The notes below the pieces were generated by a model, which worked only from the letters and a program-made list of their open reading frames with translations, searched no databases and was not told the DNA's origin. From NCBI GenBank assembly GCA_022036555.1, contig CM039139.1, forward strand, positions 31,957,748 to 32,021,747: a DNA stretch of 64,000 nt, given 5' to 3'. The DNA comes from Microstegium vimineum. Taxonomy: Eukaryota > Streptophyta > Magnoliopsida > Poales > Poaceae. Within the stretch, counting starts at the first letter, position 1. Every line of letters begins with the position of its first letter. Below are positions 22,627 through 33,528 of this stretch, in pieces. Position numbers and translations under genes: made by a program.

Positions 22627-23565
22627 TCAGGGATAGAAACGACGTAGCTGTTCGATGTTCCACGCGTTGGTGAGGATCTGGCCCTTTTCGTTCTTCAGCT
22701 TGTAGGTGCCGGGCTTCAGCACCTCTGCTACGATGAAGGGTCACTCCCAAGGTGGCGTCAGCTTGTGACGCCCCTTGTTGCTTTGTCGACGGCGCAGAAC
22801 GAGGTCGCCGACGTCGAGGTCCCTTTTGCGTACGTTTTTGTCGTGGTAGCGCCGCAACTTCTGTTGGTACTTTGCCGATTTGAAGAGGGCCACATCACGG
22901 GCTTCCTCGAGCTGGTCGAGGGAGTCCTCTCGGGCTACTGTGTTGGCGTGCTCGCTGTAGGCTTTCAGTCGAGGGGACCCGTACTCGAGGTCAGTGGGGA
23001 GGACGGCCTCGGACCCATAGACCAAGAAGAACGGAGAGAACCCCGTGGCTCGACTTGGTGTCGTTCGGAGACTCCATAGCACAGCGGGCAGCTCATCGAC
23101 CCATCTCCCGCCATGTCTGTTCAGCCGATCGAAGATCCTCGGCTTGAGGCCCTGCAAAACCATGCCATTGGCACGCTCGACCTGACCGTTAGTTCGAGGG
23201 TGGGCGACTGCGGACCAATTCACCCTGATGTGGTGATGGTCACAGAAGTCCAGGAACTTTTGGCCGGTGAATTGCGTGCCGTTGTCGGTGATGATGATGT
23301 TGGGGACCCCCAAGTGGTGGATGATGTCGGTGAAGAATAGCATGGCTTGTCGAGACTGGATGTTGGCGATGGGTCGAGCCTCGATCCACTTCGAGAACTT
23401 GTCTATAGCCACGAGGAGGTGGGTGTGGCCACCCTTGGTTCTTTTCAGGGGGCCGACCATGTCGAGCCCCCATACTGCGAACGGCCAGGTTATAGGTATC
23501 ATCTGAAGAGCTTGGGCGGGTAGGTGGGTCTGCCTGGCGTTGAATTGACATCCCTTGCAAGATCA
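22627..23565 (-). pseudogene. Gypsy integrase catalytic core and C-terminus
   Basis: The minus-strand frame carries the retroviral-type integrase core: GLDMVGPL (first Asp), ITDNGTQF (second Asp) and HPRTNGQVERANG (Glu), the D,D-35-E triad, then VYGSEAVLP and a C-terminal region with DVGDLVLRR. It would insert the DNA copy into chromosomes. A TGA at 22741-22743 removes the last about 38 residues, whose frame runs to a natural stop at 22627. A TGA at 23563-23565 separates it from the upstream part of pol in the same frame, between the HH and CC halves of the zinc-binding domain. Confidence 0.92.
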
Positions 23566-24850
23566 GATGAGTTTGGTGGCATCAGTGACGGCTGTCGGCC
23601 AGTAGAAGCCTTGTCGAAAGGCACTTCCTACCAGCGTTCTCGGCGCCGCGTGGTGGCCACAAGCCCCTGAGTGTTGATCCTTTAGCAATGCCCTCCCCTC
23701 CTCGAGGGTGAGGCAGCGTTGAAGTACACCGGACGGGCTACGTCGATATAGCTCGCGGCCGTCCCTGTACAAGATGTAGGTTTTGGCACGTCGGGCTACA
23801 CGACGGGCCTCCGTGCGGTCCTCTGGGAGTTCGCCCCGTGTTAGGTACTCGAGGTAGGGTGCGCGCCAATCCGTCGGAAGGGTTGGTGCTGCGGCAGCCC
23901 CGTCGATCTCCATGACCTCTTCCCCGCTCAAGGGGGTACCGGTTGAGGGGGGTCGATTGACCCCTTGCTCGAGGGCGGGAGCCCCCGAGTCTAGGTCGAC
24001 GGACGGCTTGTGAAGATCCCTCGAGAAGACGTCAGGAGGAATTGTACCTCGAGTAGACGCGATTTTGGCTAGTTCGTCGGCAGCTTCGTTGTACCGACGG
24101 GCGACGTGGTTGAGTTCAAGGCCGTAGAATTTGTCCTCGAGTTTTCGGACCTCCTTGCAGTAAGCTTCCATCTTGGGGCCGTGGCATCTCGAATCTTTCA
24201 TCACTTGGTCGATCACCAACTGAGAGTCCCCTCGCACGTCGAGGCGTCGAACCCCGAGCTCGATGGCGATGCGCAGGCCGTTGACGAGGGCCTCGTATTC
24301 GGCGACGTTGTTGGAGGCGGGGAAGTGGAGCTGGACGACGTAGCGCATGTGAACACCTGAGGGTGATATGAACAGCAATCCGGCGCCTGCCCCCGTCTTC
24401 ATCAACGATCCGTCGAAGTACATGGTCCAGAGCTCGTTCTGAACCTGCGCTGGGGGTAGTTGGGTGTCGGTCCATTCTGCAACGAAATCTGCCAGTACCT
24501 GAGACTTAATGGCCTTCCGAGGGGCGTAGGAGAGAGTCTCCCCCATGAGCTCGGCGGACCACTTGGCGATCCTTCCAGACGCCTCCCGGTTCTGGATTAT
24601 CTCTCCGAGGGGGAAAGATGAGACCACAGTGATCGGGTGGCCCAGGAAATAGTGCTGGAGCTTACGCCGAGTGAGAACGATCGCGTACAACAGCTTCTGG
24701 ATGTGGGGGTACCTCGTCTTGGTCTCGGAAAGCACCTCGCTCACGAAGTAGACAGGCCTCTGAACCGGCAGGGCGTGTCCTTCCTCCTCCCTCTCGACTA
24801 CTACGACCGCGCTGACTACCTGGGTAGTTGCTGCGACGTAGAGCAAGAGG
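23566..24850 (-). pseudogene. Gypsy RNase H, archaeal-type RNase H and integrase zinc region
   Basis: The first about 60 residues are the end of the RT-linked RNase H (VYFVSEVLSE, RYPHIQKLLYAI, HYFLGH). From about residue 140 a second RNase H starts: MYFDGSLMKTGAGAGL, NNVAEYEALVNGL, LDVRGDSQLVI and YNEAADELAKIAS, with the acidic residues of the RVT_3/archaeal type. Dual RNase H is the mark of the Tat/Ogre lineage. The end carries the HH part of the integrase zinc finger (GACGHHAAPRTL). The frame is open for 428 codons but is joined to RT only across a frameshift near 24855-24871. Confidence 0.92.
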
Positions 24851-25864
24851 GACTCGGCCGGACTCGGGGGGTACCAAGACCGGGGGCGAGGTGAGCAAGG
24901 CCTTGAGCTTCGAGAGTGATTCCTCGGCTTCGGCGGTCCACGCGAAGTGTTCCGTCTTCTTCAGGAGGCGACAAAGGGGTAGGGCCTTCTTCCCGAGCCT
25001 CGAGATGAATCGGCTGAGGGCGGCGAGGCACCCCGTGACCCTTTGCACGCTCTTGAGGTCATTGATCGGGACCATCCTCGTGATTGCGGTTACCTTATCG
25101 GGATTGGCCTCGATCCCGCGTTGGGAAACTATGTATCCCAAGAGCATGCCTCGAGGGACCTTGAAGGCACACTTCTCAGGGTTTAGTTTTATGCGATTCG
25201 CCCGGAGGCACCCAAACGCGATCTCGAGGTCTCCAACCAGGTTTCCGACTATCTTGGACTTGACCACGATGTCGTCGACGTAGGCCTCGACGGTCGACCC
25301 TATGTGTTTCCCGAAGACGTGGAGCATGCATCGCTGGTAGGTGGCCCCGGCGTTTCGCAAACCGAAGGGCATGGTGAGGTAGCAAAACATGCCGAAGGGG
25401 GTGATGAAGGAAGTCGCGAGCTGATCGGACTCCTTCATCTTTATTTGGTGGTAGCCGGAGTATGTATCAAGGAAGCAGAGGGTTTCGCATCCCGCAGTGG
25501 AATCCACTATTTGGTCGATACGTGGTAGTGGGAAAGAAACCTTGGGACAGGCTTTATTTAAGCTGGTGTAGTCTACACACATCCTATCCTTCCCATTCTT
25601 TTTCTTAACAAGTACGGGGTTAGCTAGCCACTCGGGATGATGTACCTCCTTGATGAATCCGACCTTCAAAAGCTTATCGACCTCCTCCCCGATGATCCTG
25701 CGCTTCTCCTCGTCGAAGCGGCGCAGGCGTTGCTTCACCGGTTTGGACCCGGCTCGGATGTCCAAGGAGTGCTCGGAGAACTCCCTCGGAATGCCCGGCA
25801 TATCCGAGGGACTCCATGCAAACACGTCGACATTCGCACGAAGAAAGTCGACGAGCACTGCTTC
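24851..25864 (-). pseudogene. Gypsy reverse transcriptase
   Basis: Open on the minus strand, with canonical Ty3/Gypsy motifs: FIKEVHHPEWLANPVLVKKK, MCVDYTSLNKACPK, FLDTYSGYHQI, MPFGLRNAGATYQRCM and the catalytic YVDDIVVKS, followed by LGYIVSQRGIEANPDK. It would copy element RNA to DNA in the particle. It is cut from protease by a TAG at 25865-25867 in the same frame (a glutamine codon position, C to T) and from RNase H by a one-base shift in a C-run at about 24855-24871. Confidence 0.93.
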
Positions 25865-26514
25865 CTATTTGGGCTCGAGGGTGGCGCTGATCGTCAACAC
25901 CTTCCCATCCGCGAGGCCGGGGTCGAGCGGGACGGTCTTGGTGTCTTCCGCCGGCTTGAAGTTGTCGGCGTGTCGCTTGGGGTCGGGGATCTCCCTGGAC
26001 AAGTCGTCGAGGTCCGCAAGGATGGCTGACTCCTCGGTAGCCTCGGCTTTTTCCACGCACTCGACGTCGCAGTCATATGCGTGCTTGTAGGAGGTGTCGA
26101 CGGTGATGACCCCCGAGGGCCCTGGCATCTTCAGCTTGAGGTAGGTATAGTTCGGGACCGCCATGAACTTTGCGTACCCCGGTCGACCGATGATGGCGTG
26201 GTAGGTGCCTCAGAATGCAACCACCTCGAAGGTCAATTCTTCCTTTCGGAAGTTCGAGGGGACGCCGAAGCAAACAGGTAACTTGATGCGGCCGATTGGG
26301 AGTGCCTTCTTCCCCGGGACGATCCCGTGGAATCCCCCCACGCTGGGCAGGAGCATGGTCCTCGGGATTCCCAGGAGGTCGAGGGTGTCGGCGTAGATGA
26401 CGTTGAGGCTGCTCCCCCATCCATGAGTACCTTTGTGAGGCGGGTGTTGAGGATGATCGGATCGACGACGAGCGGGTAGACCCCTGCGTTGGGGATGTGC
26501 TCGGGGTGGTCGTC
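25865..26514 (-). pseudogene. Gypsy aspartic protease region
   Basis: The retropepsin active-site triad DGG follows LM near 26418, but one base is missing in the C-run at 26411-26417, so the frame changes directly at the catalytic loop. After a TGA at 26210-26212 the frame 25865-26164 (MAVPNYTYLKLKMPGPSG) continues into the linker before RT. The protease would release gag and pol products. Three independent lesions make it inactive. Confidence 0.8.
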
Positions 26515-27427
26515 CTAGTCGAAGGTGATCGGCGTGTGTGACCAGTCGAGGTACCGAGGAACCTGGGCTCGAACGGAGAAAACCTCTCGACGCTCCCTCT
26601 TGCGCTGGTGCGTGGTGAGGCGAGTCGAGGGTCCCCCGTAGATCATGTAGCAGTCGTGGATTTCGGGGAAGCCCCCTTTCTTGACATCGCCTTTGACGAG
26701 GAGGTCGCAGGGCGGGTCTTCCTTGCCGTCGTCTCTCCTGAAGTCAGGAGGGATGAAGTGCTTTCGAAGCATGCGACAGTCCTCGAGGCGGTGGTTGGCC
26801 GGTCCCATATGATAGGGACAGGGCTCCTTCAGCATCTTATCGAAGATGCCCCCGTCGGGAGGGGGCCCTCGAGGCTTCTTCTTGTCTGCCGCAGTGACAA
26901 GGTGGTGACGGGCTCATCCGCCTTGCCTTCCCCTTGTCCGGAGGTATCTGGAAGAATGCGCCAACGGCTTCTTTGCCAGCTGCGTAGTTGGCGATGATGT
27001 CCATGAGCTCGTTGGCGGTCTTGGGGGTATTTCGCCCCAGCTCCCGCACCAGCTCCTTGCAGGTCGTTCCGGCGATAAACGCCGTGATGACCTTGTGGTC
27101 GGAGATGTGGGTCAGTGCGGTACGCTGCCTCGAGAATCGGGGGTGAAGGTGCGGAGGGTCTCCCCTGGCTTCTGCTTGCAGCTGCGGAGGTCCCAAGGGT
27201 TACCCGGCCTCTCGTAGGTGCCTTTGAAGTTGCCCTCGAAGATCCTGACCAGGTCGGGCCAGTCTTGGATCAAGTCCGGGGGCAGCTCCTTGAGCCATCT
27301 GCGAGCGGTGTCGGAGAGGAAGAGTGGGAGTTGCCGAATGATGACGTGGTCATTGTCGGCCCCTCCCAGCTAGCATGCAACCCTGAAATCGGCAAGCCAG
27401 AGCTCCGGCTTGGTTTCGCCGTTGTAC
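26515..27427 (-). pseudogene. Gypsy gag capsid core and zinc-binding segment
   Basis: A retrotrans_gag-like core is read in two frames: ELWLADFRVAC, LPLFLSDTARRWLKELPPD, EGNFKGTYERPGN, then THISDHKVITAFIAGT and TPKTANELMDIIANYAAGKE. Next comes a CX2HX5HX4C zinc-binding motif (CPYHMGPANHRLEDC, about 26785-26829). This is the particle-forming, RNA-packaging protein. Breaks seen: a TAG at 27370-27372, a frame change near 27130, another near 26836, and a TAG at 26515-26517 just before the protease. Confidence 0.85.
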
Positions 27428-28336
27428 TTAACCAGGCTTGTGGGTGGACGGAAACGGACGGGCAGGGGGGTTCCGCCGGATGGTTCTGCCAAAGACTCGG
27501 GGCCCCGGTGGCTCCGGAGACCGACATCGGTCTTCGTCGCTGTCGTAGCGCCCACCTCGGTGAGCGCTGTAGCCTCGAGCCTCGGCGTCGCCGTACCGGC
27601 ATCGATTGTTCACCCAAGGGGGTCGATCGTCGACGAGGTGTTCCTGAACTGGTCGTCGCTCGACTTGGCCCTGGGGCGCTTTGTCGTGGTGGACGGAAAC
27701 CTCTCGATTTTGTCGAGGGGGTACTTCCTGTCGCTCGGAGGCAGCCCCTCGATGCCTCGAGGCCGAGCTCTCCGCCTGCTGCACGGCCGCAGTTTGGAGA
27801 AGCCCCTGGATTTCGTCCCTGATACGCTGTGCTTGGAGGGTCGATGGCACCGGCATGTCGCGGAGCAGCATTGCGGCCGCTACGACATTCTGGCTGGCGC
27901 GGTTGTAGACCCGGGGCCCGTTCGCCCCCTCCTCGATGATTTGCCGGTAGATTTCCCGGGCCCGCTCGCGAGCTCCTCCACCCTGTGGGAGCCCTCGATC
28001 CCGCTCGAGGGCGTGCTCGAGTTGCTGAAGTCGCAGGCGCTCCTCCTCGAGCTTGCTGAGAAGCTCTCGGACTTGCGTGATCTGGACGGCTGGGGGTGGA
28101 TCGGCTCTATCAGGACTCGGGGGGTTGGCATCTCGTGCTGGTGTAGCGTTGCCCCCTCCTCCTTCTTCTGTGGCCGCGGTGTCGTTGATGTCATCCTGGG
28201 GGTCGGCCTGCTCGTCGAGGTGGAAGCATTCCCGGGTGGAGTCGTAACCCTCATCGGGAGAGTCCGAGTCGGGGTCGGCGTGGTAGAAGTGGGGGAAGGA
28301 TCCCCTGCGCTTCTCCGCCAGGTGTCGCCACAACAT
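27428..28336 (-). pseudogene. Gypsy gag N-terminal part
   Basis: An open frame of 302 codons on the minus strand, acidic at first (HADPDSDSPDEGYDSTRE), then helical and charged (LLSKLEEERLRLQQLEHALE), then RAREIYRQIIEEG with conserved N-R-x-S-Q-N-V-V-A-A-A. It is Arg-rich at the end. This layout is typical of the long N-terminal gag region of Tat elements. It leads into the core at 27427 only with a frame change. The true start probably lies upstream, in 28337-28960, in another frame. Confidence 0.7.
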
Positions 28337-28974
28337 GCCCCATGTCCGGGCCAGTCTCAGCTCCGGGTGCTCGCCCGGTGACGAGGTGGTGACGGGGTTG
28401 ACCGTCGCACGCGGCGGAGTCCCTGGAGACCCGCTACGTGTCTGTATCTACAAACCTGCGAGGGCAGAGCAGAGTCTTGCGCTGTTGTGGAGCCCGTACG
28501 GGAATGGGTTACACGGTGGTGGCGGGGTCGAGTGTGTCGGAGAGGCCACGGGGACTCCCGGGGACGACGATATGGCGGAGCCAAAGTCCCGCTCAGAGGG
28601 GCGCCCGCCCTCGGCCCACAAGCGTGGGTCAAACAGGCCCCTGCGGGGAGGGGCTGTGTCGCCAGCCGGGGGCCGGAGGAACGGCATCCGACGTCTCGGG
28701 ACCCGCACGGTGACGAGCGCGTCGGAGTCGCTCGCGCCTCCTCCTGATCGCAGGCCAGAGGCGCAAGCGGAGGGACCGTCGCCTGATCCTTGCTGGCCCC
28801 GGCGTACCGGTGCTGCTGTTGTCCAGGACACGAGCGAAGGGAAAGACTATGAAGTGGCCCTGGCCCATGGATACAAACCCTAGACTGCCGAACCAGACGA
28901 CGATGGTGAACGGAAATGGTGGGATGGTGGAATCCATCTGAGAGAGTAGTTCGGAGTTGGTCGACACGCAATTC
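28337..28974 (-). other. Gypsy leader / upstream gag region
   Basis: GC-rich sequence between the primer-binding site and the gag frame. Frames on the minus strand (for example 28448-28831) are Pro/Arg-rich with no domain and no continuous link to gag. Untranslated leader and decayed gag cannot be told apart here. Confidence 0.5.
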
Positions 28975-28994
28975 CCCCTACCTGGCGCGCCAAC
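28975..28994 (-). promoter_or_regulatory. Primer-binding site of the Gypsy element
   Basis: Directly inside the 5' LTR, after a two-base spacer, the minus strand reads TGGCGCGCCAGGTAGGGG, beginning TGG, which pairs with the CCA end of a tRNA. The priming tRNA was not identified with certainty. Confidence 0.65.
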
Positions 28995-30309
28995 TGTCGG
29001 TGTTATGACCCGGGGGTCAAGACCACCAACTAGTAAATTTGTATATTGCGTGCTCCCTCTCTCAGACGTGACGCAAGATGGACACAAGGTTTATCCTGAT
29101 TCGGGCAAAGAAGGCCCTACATCCAGCGGGGGAGGATGACTTGTATTATCTCGCACCCAAAGTGCTCGTACAGGGGGGTACAAGCTGAGTTACACGGAGT
29201 GCTCGGACTGAGCTGGTGCCTAAGGCTAGCGGGGCTGCCCTAGGCGGTGGGTTGGCTGCTCGAGGGGTCGATCGAGCAGCGATGTGTGGGTGGAGTGTGA
29301 GGGTTTGAAGTGAAGTCTCGGATCGGAGATTTCAGGATCCAGCCCTTCCTTCTACCTCGGCGTCCCCTTTTATAGACCAAGGGGAGGTCCGAGGGTACAA
29401 GATCCTAACTGTGGAGTATGGGCGGCGTGTCTGTGGCATAGTGCCGGCGAAGGGACATCGAGCACTGTGTCGGCATGGCCTTCCCGTCCTTTTGGCGCTC
29501 CGGGTCGTGGTGGCAGTGGAAGTCGCCGCGGCACGTCGCGGCACAGCTTCCGCAGACGGGCGCGAATCCCACAGCTGAAGCGAGACGGGGCGGATGGGAC
29601 GGGCCCCATACTAGAGTTGTTGGAGGGAGGGGTCGAGCTCGGCCGAGGAGGGGGGGGGGGTCGAGCCCTGCGTGGCTCTGCCGTATCCCCGAAGTCGTCG
29701 TTGAGGGCTGCACTGTTCACTTTCCGAGGGGTGCTGCTGGAGTCCGTACTCGCGTCGTGGTGACAGTAGCCGCACAGTTGACGAGAGACTGGGACACGGT
29801 AGGGAGTTGACGGATTTGACAGCGGACGCGGGCGCCCATGTCGTTAGGCGGATTTACTTTAACCCATGCCGGGAGCAGTTGGGCTGATCGAGCCTCCCGT
29901 CCGGGGGTCGTTCGTTCGACCCCTGATCCGTCGCTCGTCGTCGAGGTAGGGTCGGAGCAGAGGCGGAGTCGGAGGGATCGAAGTAGAGGCCGAGGGGTCG
30001 TTCGTTTGACCCCTCGTCCGTCACCCGGTGTCGAGGTAGGAGCCGGGGGGTCGTTCGTTCGGTCCTCGGTCCGTCATTCGGCGTCGAGGTGGAGACGGAG
30101 GGGTCGTTCGTTCGGCCCTTCGTCCGTCTCTTTCCGTCGAGGTGGGCCGGCCCGCGACTGGCTGCCATAGCCGGTGTAGGGGGCCTTCGAGTGATGGGCC
30201 TTACCTTACTGACTTGAGCAGGGGGCTGGTCCCTGTCTTAAAAATGGTTGCTATGTTTAGCGTTAATTTATCGAAGGGTTTAGGGTGCCCCTTACCTTTG
30301 TACCCGACA
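28995..30309 (-). repeat. 5' LTR of the Gypsy element (element orientation)
   Basis: 1,315 bp, TGTCGG...CCGACA, with the TATA box TATAAAAG at 29367-29374 (minus). It differs from the other LTR by scattered substitutions and a few indels, the largest about 27 bp near 29640. Confidence 0.95.
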
Positions 30310-30314
30310 ACCAC

Positions 30315-30475
30315 ATTCTTCTGTTTTACAATGCCTCACTACATCTATTCATCTCTAGTCACCCTTCGTGTTTTCCTCCAAAACAACCTTGGCAAACATA
30401 GAAATGTGTTTACTATACCTAAATGGATCTTTGATTTCCAAGACTTGTCTTTGTTAGCTCATTTTGTGCACTAGG
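30315..30475. repeat. Tandem duplication copy A, right flank after Gypsy insertion
   Basis: ATTCTTCTGTTTTACAATG and CAACCTTGGCAAACATAGAA match 33382-33475 of copy B. With 14010-14191 it forms one continuous match once the Gypsy element is removed. Confidence 0.88.
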
Positions 30476-30652
30476 CGTTGCTTATTTATGTGATGATAAA
30501 TGATTGTGCAGTGGGATTGTTTTGTAGTTCGGGAGGACTATGGGTAAAACTTTGGCTCATGATGATGACTTCACACTCCTTGTGTGTGGCATCGGCTTCC
30601 TTTTCTTCACCTACCTTCTTCTTTCCTCTACCGGTCTGAATCTCATCATCTT

Positions 30653-30713
30653 AATGCTCCCCATACTGGTGATGGTCATCATCTCGTTGTCCATCACCAG
30701 TATGCGGAGCATT
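30653..30713. repeat. Near-perfect 23-bp hairpin
   Basis: Arms 30653-30675 and 30691-30713 (AATGCTCCCCATACTGGTG and its complement) match at 22 of 23 positions around a 15-base loop. No terminal repeat or target duplication was recognised, so it is listed only as an inverted repeat. Confidence 0.85.
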
Positions 30714-30755
30714 AATGATTGTTATTCCTGTCTTGTCTGATGCTCCCCATTTTTG

Positions 30756-31018
30756 AAAATCCGTGCAAACCATGATAAAAAAATTATATAAATTCACCAA
30801 AAAAATCACGCATATAGATGATACGATGACACATACACTTGTAAAATATCTTCTCCAAACTCAACTTCGTTTGTTAGATATTATTTTTATATCTCACAAA
30901 TAAAGTTGAGTTTGGACAAGATATTTTACAAAGTTGTGTATCATCATATCATTTACATGTGTGATTTTTTTGGGTGAATTTAGACGATTTTTTTACCATG
31001 GTCTGCACGTGGTTTCAC
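30756..31018. mobile_element. Foldback MITE
   Basis: Arms of about 110 bp face each other: GAAAATCCGTGCAAACCATG, then AATTCACCAAAAAAATCAC, then CAAACTCAACTT at the left are repeated inverted on the right, ending CATGGTCTGCACGTGGTTTC. Nearly the whole 263 bp pairs with itself. The target duplication was not resolved. No coding capacity. Confidence 0.75.
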
Positions 31019-31229
31019 GAAGGTTGTGGTTTACAACTAATACGTTGCCAACTTATAACAATATAATAATATTTATGATGTCAACTAAGTATCATTAGAT
31101 TCGTTATCAATTATATTTTCGTATCATGTCTATTTGATGTCATAAATTTTATTGTTTTTCTATAATTATTGGTCAAACTTAGGATGCTTTAACTCTCCAA
31201 ATTTTTTGGAATGTCTTACAGTTTGGAAT

Positions 31230-31960
31230 GAAGGGAGTACTAATATGCTCTGAAATTACTTGGACACCTTATATTTTTAGGACGGGTGAGTATAGTACTA
31301 TAACATGAGTGCGTGAACACCACAAAAGAAAGGTCCATCTTTCATGCTTATATGCACACCACTTCCCTCGTTCTAGACTATAAATCACTTTGATTTTTTA
31401 GATACATAGATTTGCTATGTATCTAGAAATCTGTTACATCTAGATACATAGTAAAATTTATGTATAAAAAAATTAAAGCGATTTATAATTTGAAACGGAA
31501 GGAGCATAAAATTGATTTCTGTAGACATGTCTATTTCATTAACAGAGACGGTCACAAGATATACATGTCTTTAAAGTATGTGATGATTTTCAAAGACAAA
31601 TATTATATTTAAAGAGACAGTAAACAATTGGCTATATCTAAAAATCCATTAACTGAGGCATATGCCTGCCTCTGAAAATAGAGGTCGTTTTTAGAGGCCA
31701 ACCACTTAAGAGGCCTACCCCGTTATTTATGGGGTCAAGGCGTCAAACCCATCAGGGAAACGCTCACGGGTAATTAATTAATTAAAAAAAAACATAACTC
31801 CTAATCTGTTGATGGCTGATCCTCTCTGGCCCATGCTCCCTGACGGCCTGATGTGTCAAACAAAGCCCAACTGTGAGGCCCACCAGAAACTCACCAAACT
31901 CCAAAAGGGATAGAGGAAGAGAGGGCCAGAAGCATTGGTCTTGGTATGCGTGCACAAGCA
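31230..31960. repeat. Tandem segmental duplication, copy B, left part
   Basis: Counterpart of 7190-7945, carrying the same Stowaway-like MITE (about 31365-31505) and the GAAGCATTGGTCTTGG end. Here the block runs directly into the 3' flank of the nsLTP gene, which gives the original arrangement. Confidence 0.85.
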
Positions 31961-32248
31961 TATAATTAAAGTGAGAGTTATGGCCGGAACAGGCAGACAT
32001 GCCAAATTAAAGTGCAAGGACGAATAACCCATCCATTATTCCTCGTATACAATGTAGGATCGGATGAATTGAGGTAGCTCGAGAGACAGCGGCGGGCGTT
32101 GGTGACAAGCAGGACACGGATCCGATCCGATCCGACGACGGACACTATAGAGTACGGAGTATATATAGAGACAGACAGAGTGATGAGACGCCTAGCTTAG
32201 CTGGGGCGGGCGTCCTGCTGGCGGTACGGTGCCGGCCGGCTTAATTAA
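31961..32248. other. 3' flank of nsLTP copy B
   Basis: Matches the region downstream of copy A at 10430-10707 in patches. No gene or further repeat seen. Confidence 0.6.
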
Positions 32249-32545
32249 TCAGCAGCGCGGCAGGGAGACGCCGCAGGAAGCGACAGCCTTGCGCGCGTTG
32301 GGGCTGTTGATGTATCTCCCATAGGCGGGGTTCTTGGCGTACTGGCAGAAGCACCCCTGCTGCGCCTTGAGGTTGGCGCAGCACGCCGCGGAGGGCGTCG
32401 CGCCGGACACGATCGCCGCCGCGCACACCGCCAGCTCCCCGGCGTTGCACGAGGAAGCCGCCGACGCAGTCTCCGCCGCCGCGGCCAGTAGTAGCGGCAC
32501 TATCACCACCACAATCGCCATGCCCTGCTGCTGCTGCCTCGCCAT
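32249..32545 (-). CDS. Type-2 non-specific lipid-transfer protein (copy B)
   Basis: A 98-residue protein, intronless, start MARQQQQGMAIVV. The signal peptide runs to about ETASA. The mature domain keeps C-X7-C-X13-CC-X8-CXC-X23-C-X6-C and the type-2 CFCQYAKNP segment. It is the tandem paralogue of 10708-10998. Differences are mostly conservative (for example AYGRYINSPNARK against TYSRYVNSPNARK), and copy B has two extra residues in the signal peptide. It is expected to bind lipids extracellularly. Both copies look intact, with similar core promoters, but the DNA upstream of copy A carries a (TA)n tract and distant transposon insertions that copy B lacks, so their expression may differ. Confidence 0.93.
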   Translation of the reverse strand: MARQQQQGMAIVVVIVPLLLAAAAETASAASSCNAGELAVCAAAIVSGATPSAACCANLKAQQGCFCQYAKNPAYGRYINSPNARKAVASCGVSLPRC

Positions 32546-32596
32546 GTTGTGAGAGATGATGAAGCGAATGAAGAGGCCCGGCTCGCCTTGTCCCTC

Positions 32597-32603
32597 ATTT
32601 ATA
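32597..32603 (-). promoter_or_regulatory. TATA box of nsLTP2 copy B
   Basis: TATAAAT on the minus strand, 52 bases before the ATG, followed by GAGGGACAAGG as in copy A. Confidence 0.75.
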
Positions 32604-33528
32604 GCCGGCGAGCAGTTGTGTGGCAGGCAGGGACACGTATGATCGCAGCATAGTAGTATGAGCGATGCAGGCCGGCCTCAGTAATAATGGAGCCAGAGAT
32701 ACTACCGGCCGGCAACGTACTGTCGTTATTGGCATCGATGGAATGGAACAGATCGATCGAGCGAGCGATTTCACATCCTCCATCGACACGACACGATCGT
32801 CTTTCACATCCTCGCTCGCTAGCTGTTTTCACCGTCCGGACAGTCGTGTACAGCTAGAATGCTACGGCGTACTCAAGAAGAGACGATCTATCGACGACGT
32901 ACGGTGATGAGCGAGCGATTGTTTCATTTACCGTTCACGGCCGTACGTCGATCGTGATTATGGCCGGCCGCCAGTGCCGGCGTGATATGATGGCCATGCT
33001 TGGACTGCATTTAATCTATCCTTAAATTGCACACGTCAATAATTCAGTAGGTTGGTCGTTGCTCGTTGGACGCTGATGATCGATGACGATGCCAAACACG
33101 TACGGCGTCGGTCGGTCCTCATCTTGCATTGTACGTCGGTCGCCCAACCTCCACCTCTCCGCTTCGACTCTTCCACCTACGTCGGTCGGCATACAAACAG
33201 AGTTTATAATTTGTTCTTATGAGTAACTTTTGCATGAGATTACTGTTTATTATTTTAAAATTGGATGAGTACATTTTACCATGTTTATGTGTATCTCTCG
33301 AATTCCACCTACATTTACTTTACTTTTGGTTGGTTCTGTGACTGATAAGGTTCCTATTTTTCCTTATGTTTGAGCTACACCATTCTTCTGTTTTACAATG
33401 TCTCACTGCATCAGTTCATCCATTGTGTTTTCCTTCAAAACAACCTTGGCAAACATAGAAATGTGTTTACTACTACTATACGTCTATACCTGAATGGCTC
33501 TTAGATTCCACTGGGCTTGTTTCGTAGT
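32604..33528. repeat. Tandem duplication copy B, promoter side and right flank
   Basis: 32900-33170 matches 11930-12200, and 33196-33510 matches 14010-14191 plus 30310-30440. The join at about 33380 (GAGCTACACCATTCTTCTG) is the empty version of the Gypsy insertion site. No gene is seen. Confidence 0.85.

Larger units (their letters stand above)
14192..30309 (-). mobile_element. 16.1-kb Gypsy/Tat-lineage LTR retrotransposon
   Basis: Flanked by ACCAC (14187-14191 and 30310-30314). LTRs start TGTCGG and end CCGACA. The coding order on the minus strand is gag, protease, RT, RNase H, archaeal-type RNase H, integrase. The second, archaeal-type RNase H and a long region between integrase and the 3' LTR place it in the Tat lineage of Metaviridae. 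Copy B of the host duplication keeps the empty site (about 33380), which confirms the boundaries. Gag and pol carry several nonsense codons and frameshifts, so it is not autonomous. The two LTRs are highly similar, implying a fairly recent insertion, later than the host duplication. An intron-containing antisense gene lies inside. Confidence 0.95.

Noticed and set aside
27410..28381. 323-codon plus-strand frame opposite gag
   Set aside because: Complement of the gag frame, which shows capsid motifs and correct element order.
30540..30740. 66-codon hydrophobic frame
   Set aside because: It spans the perfect hairpin at 30653-30713 and has no homologous frame in copy B.
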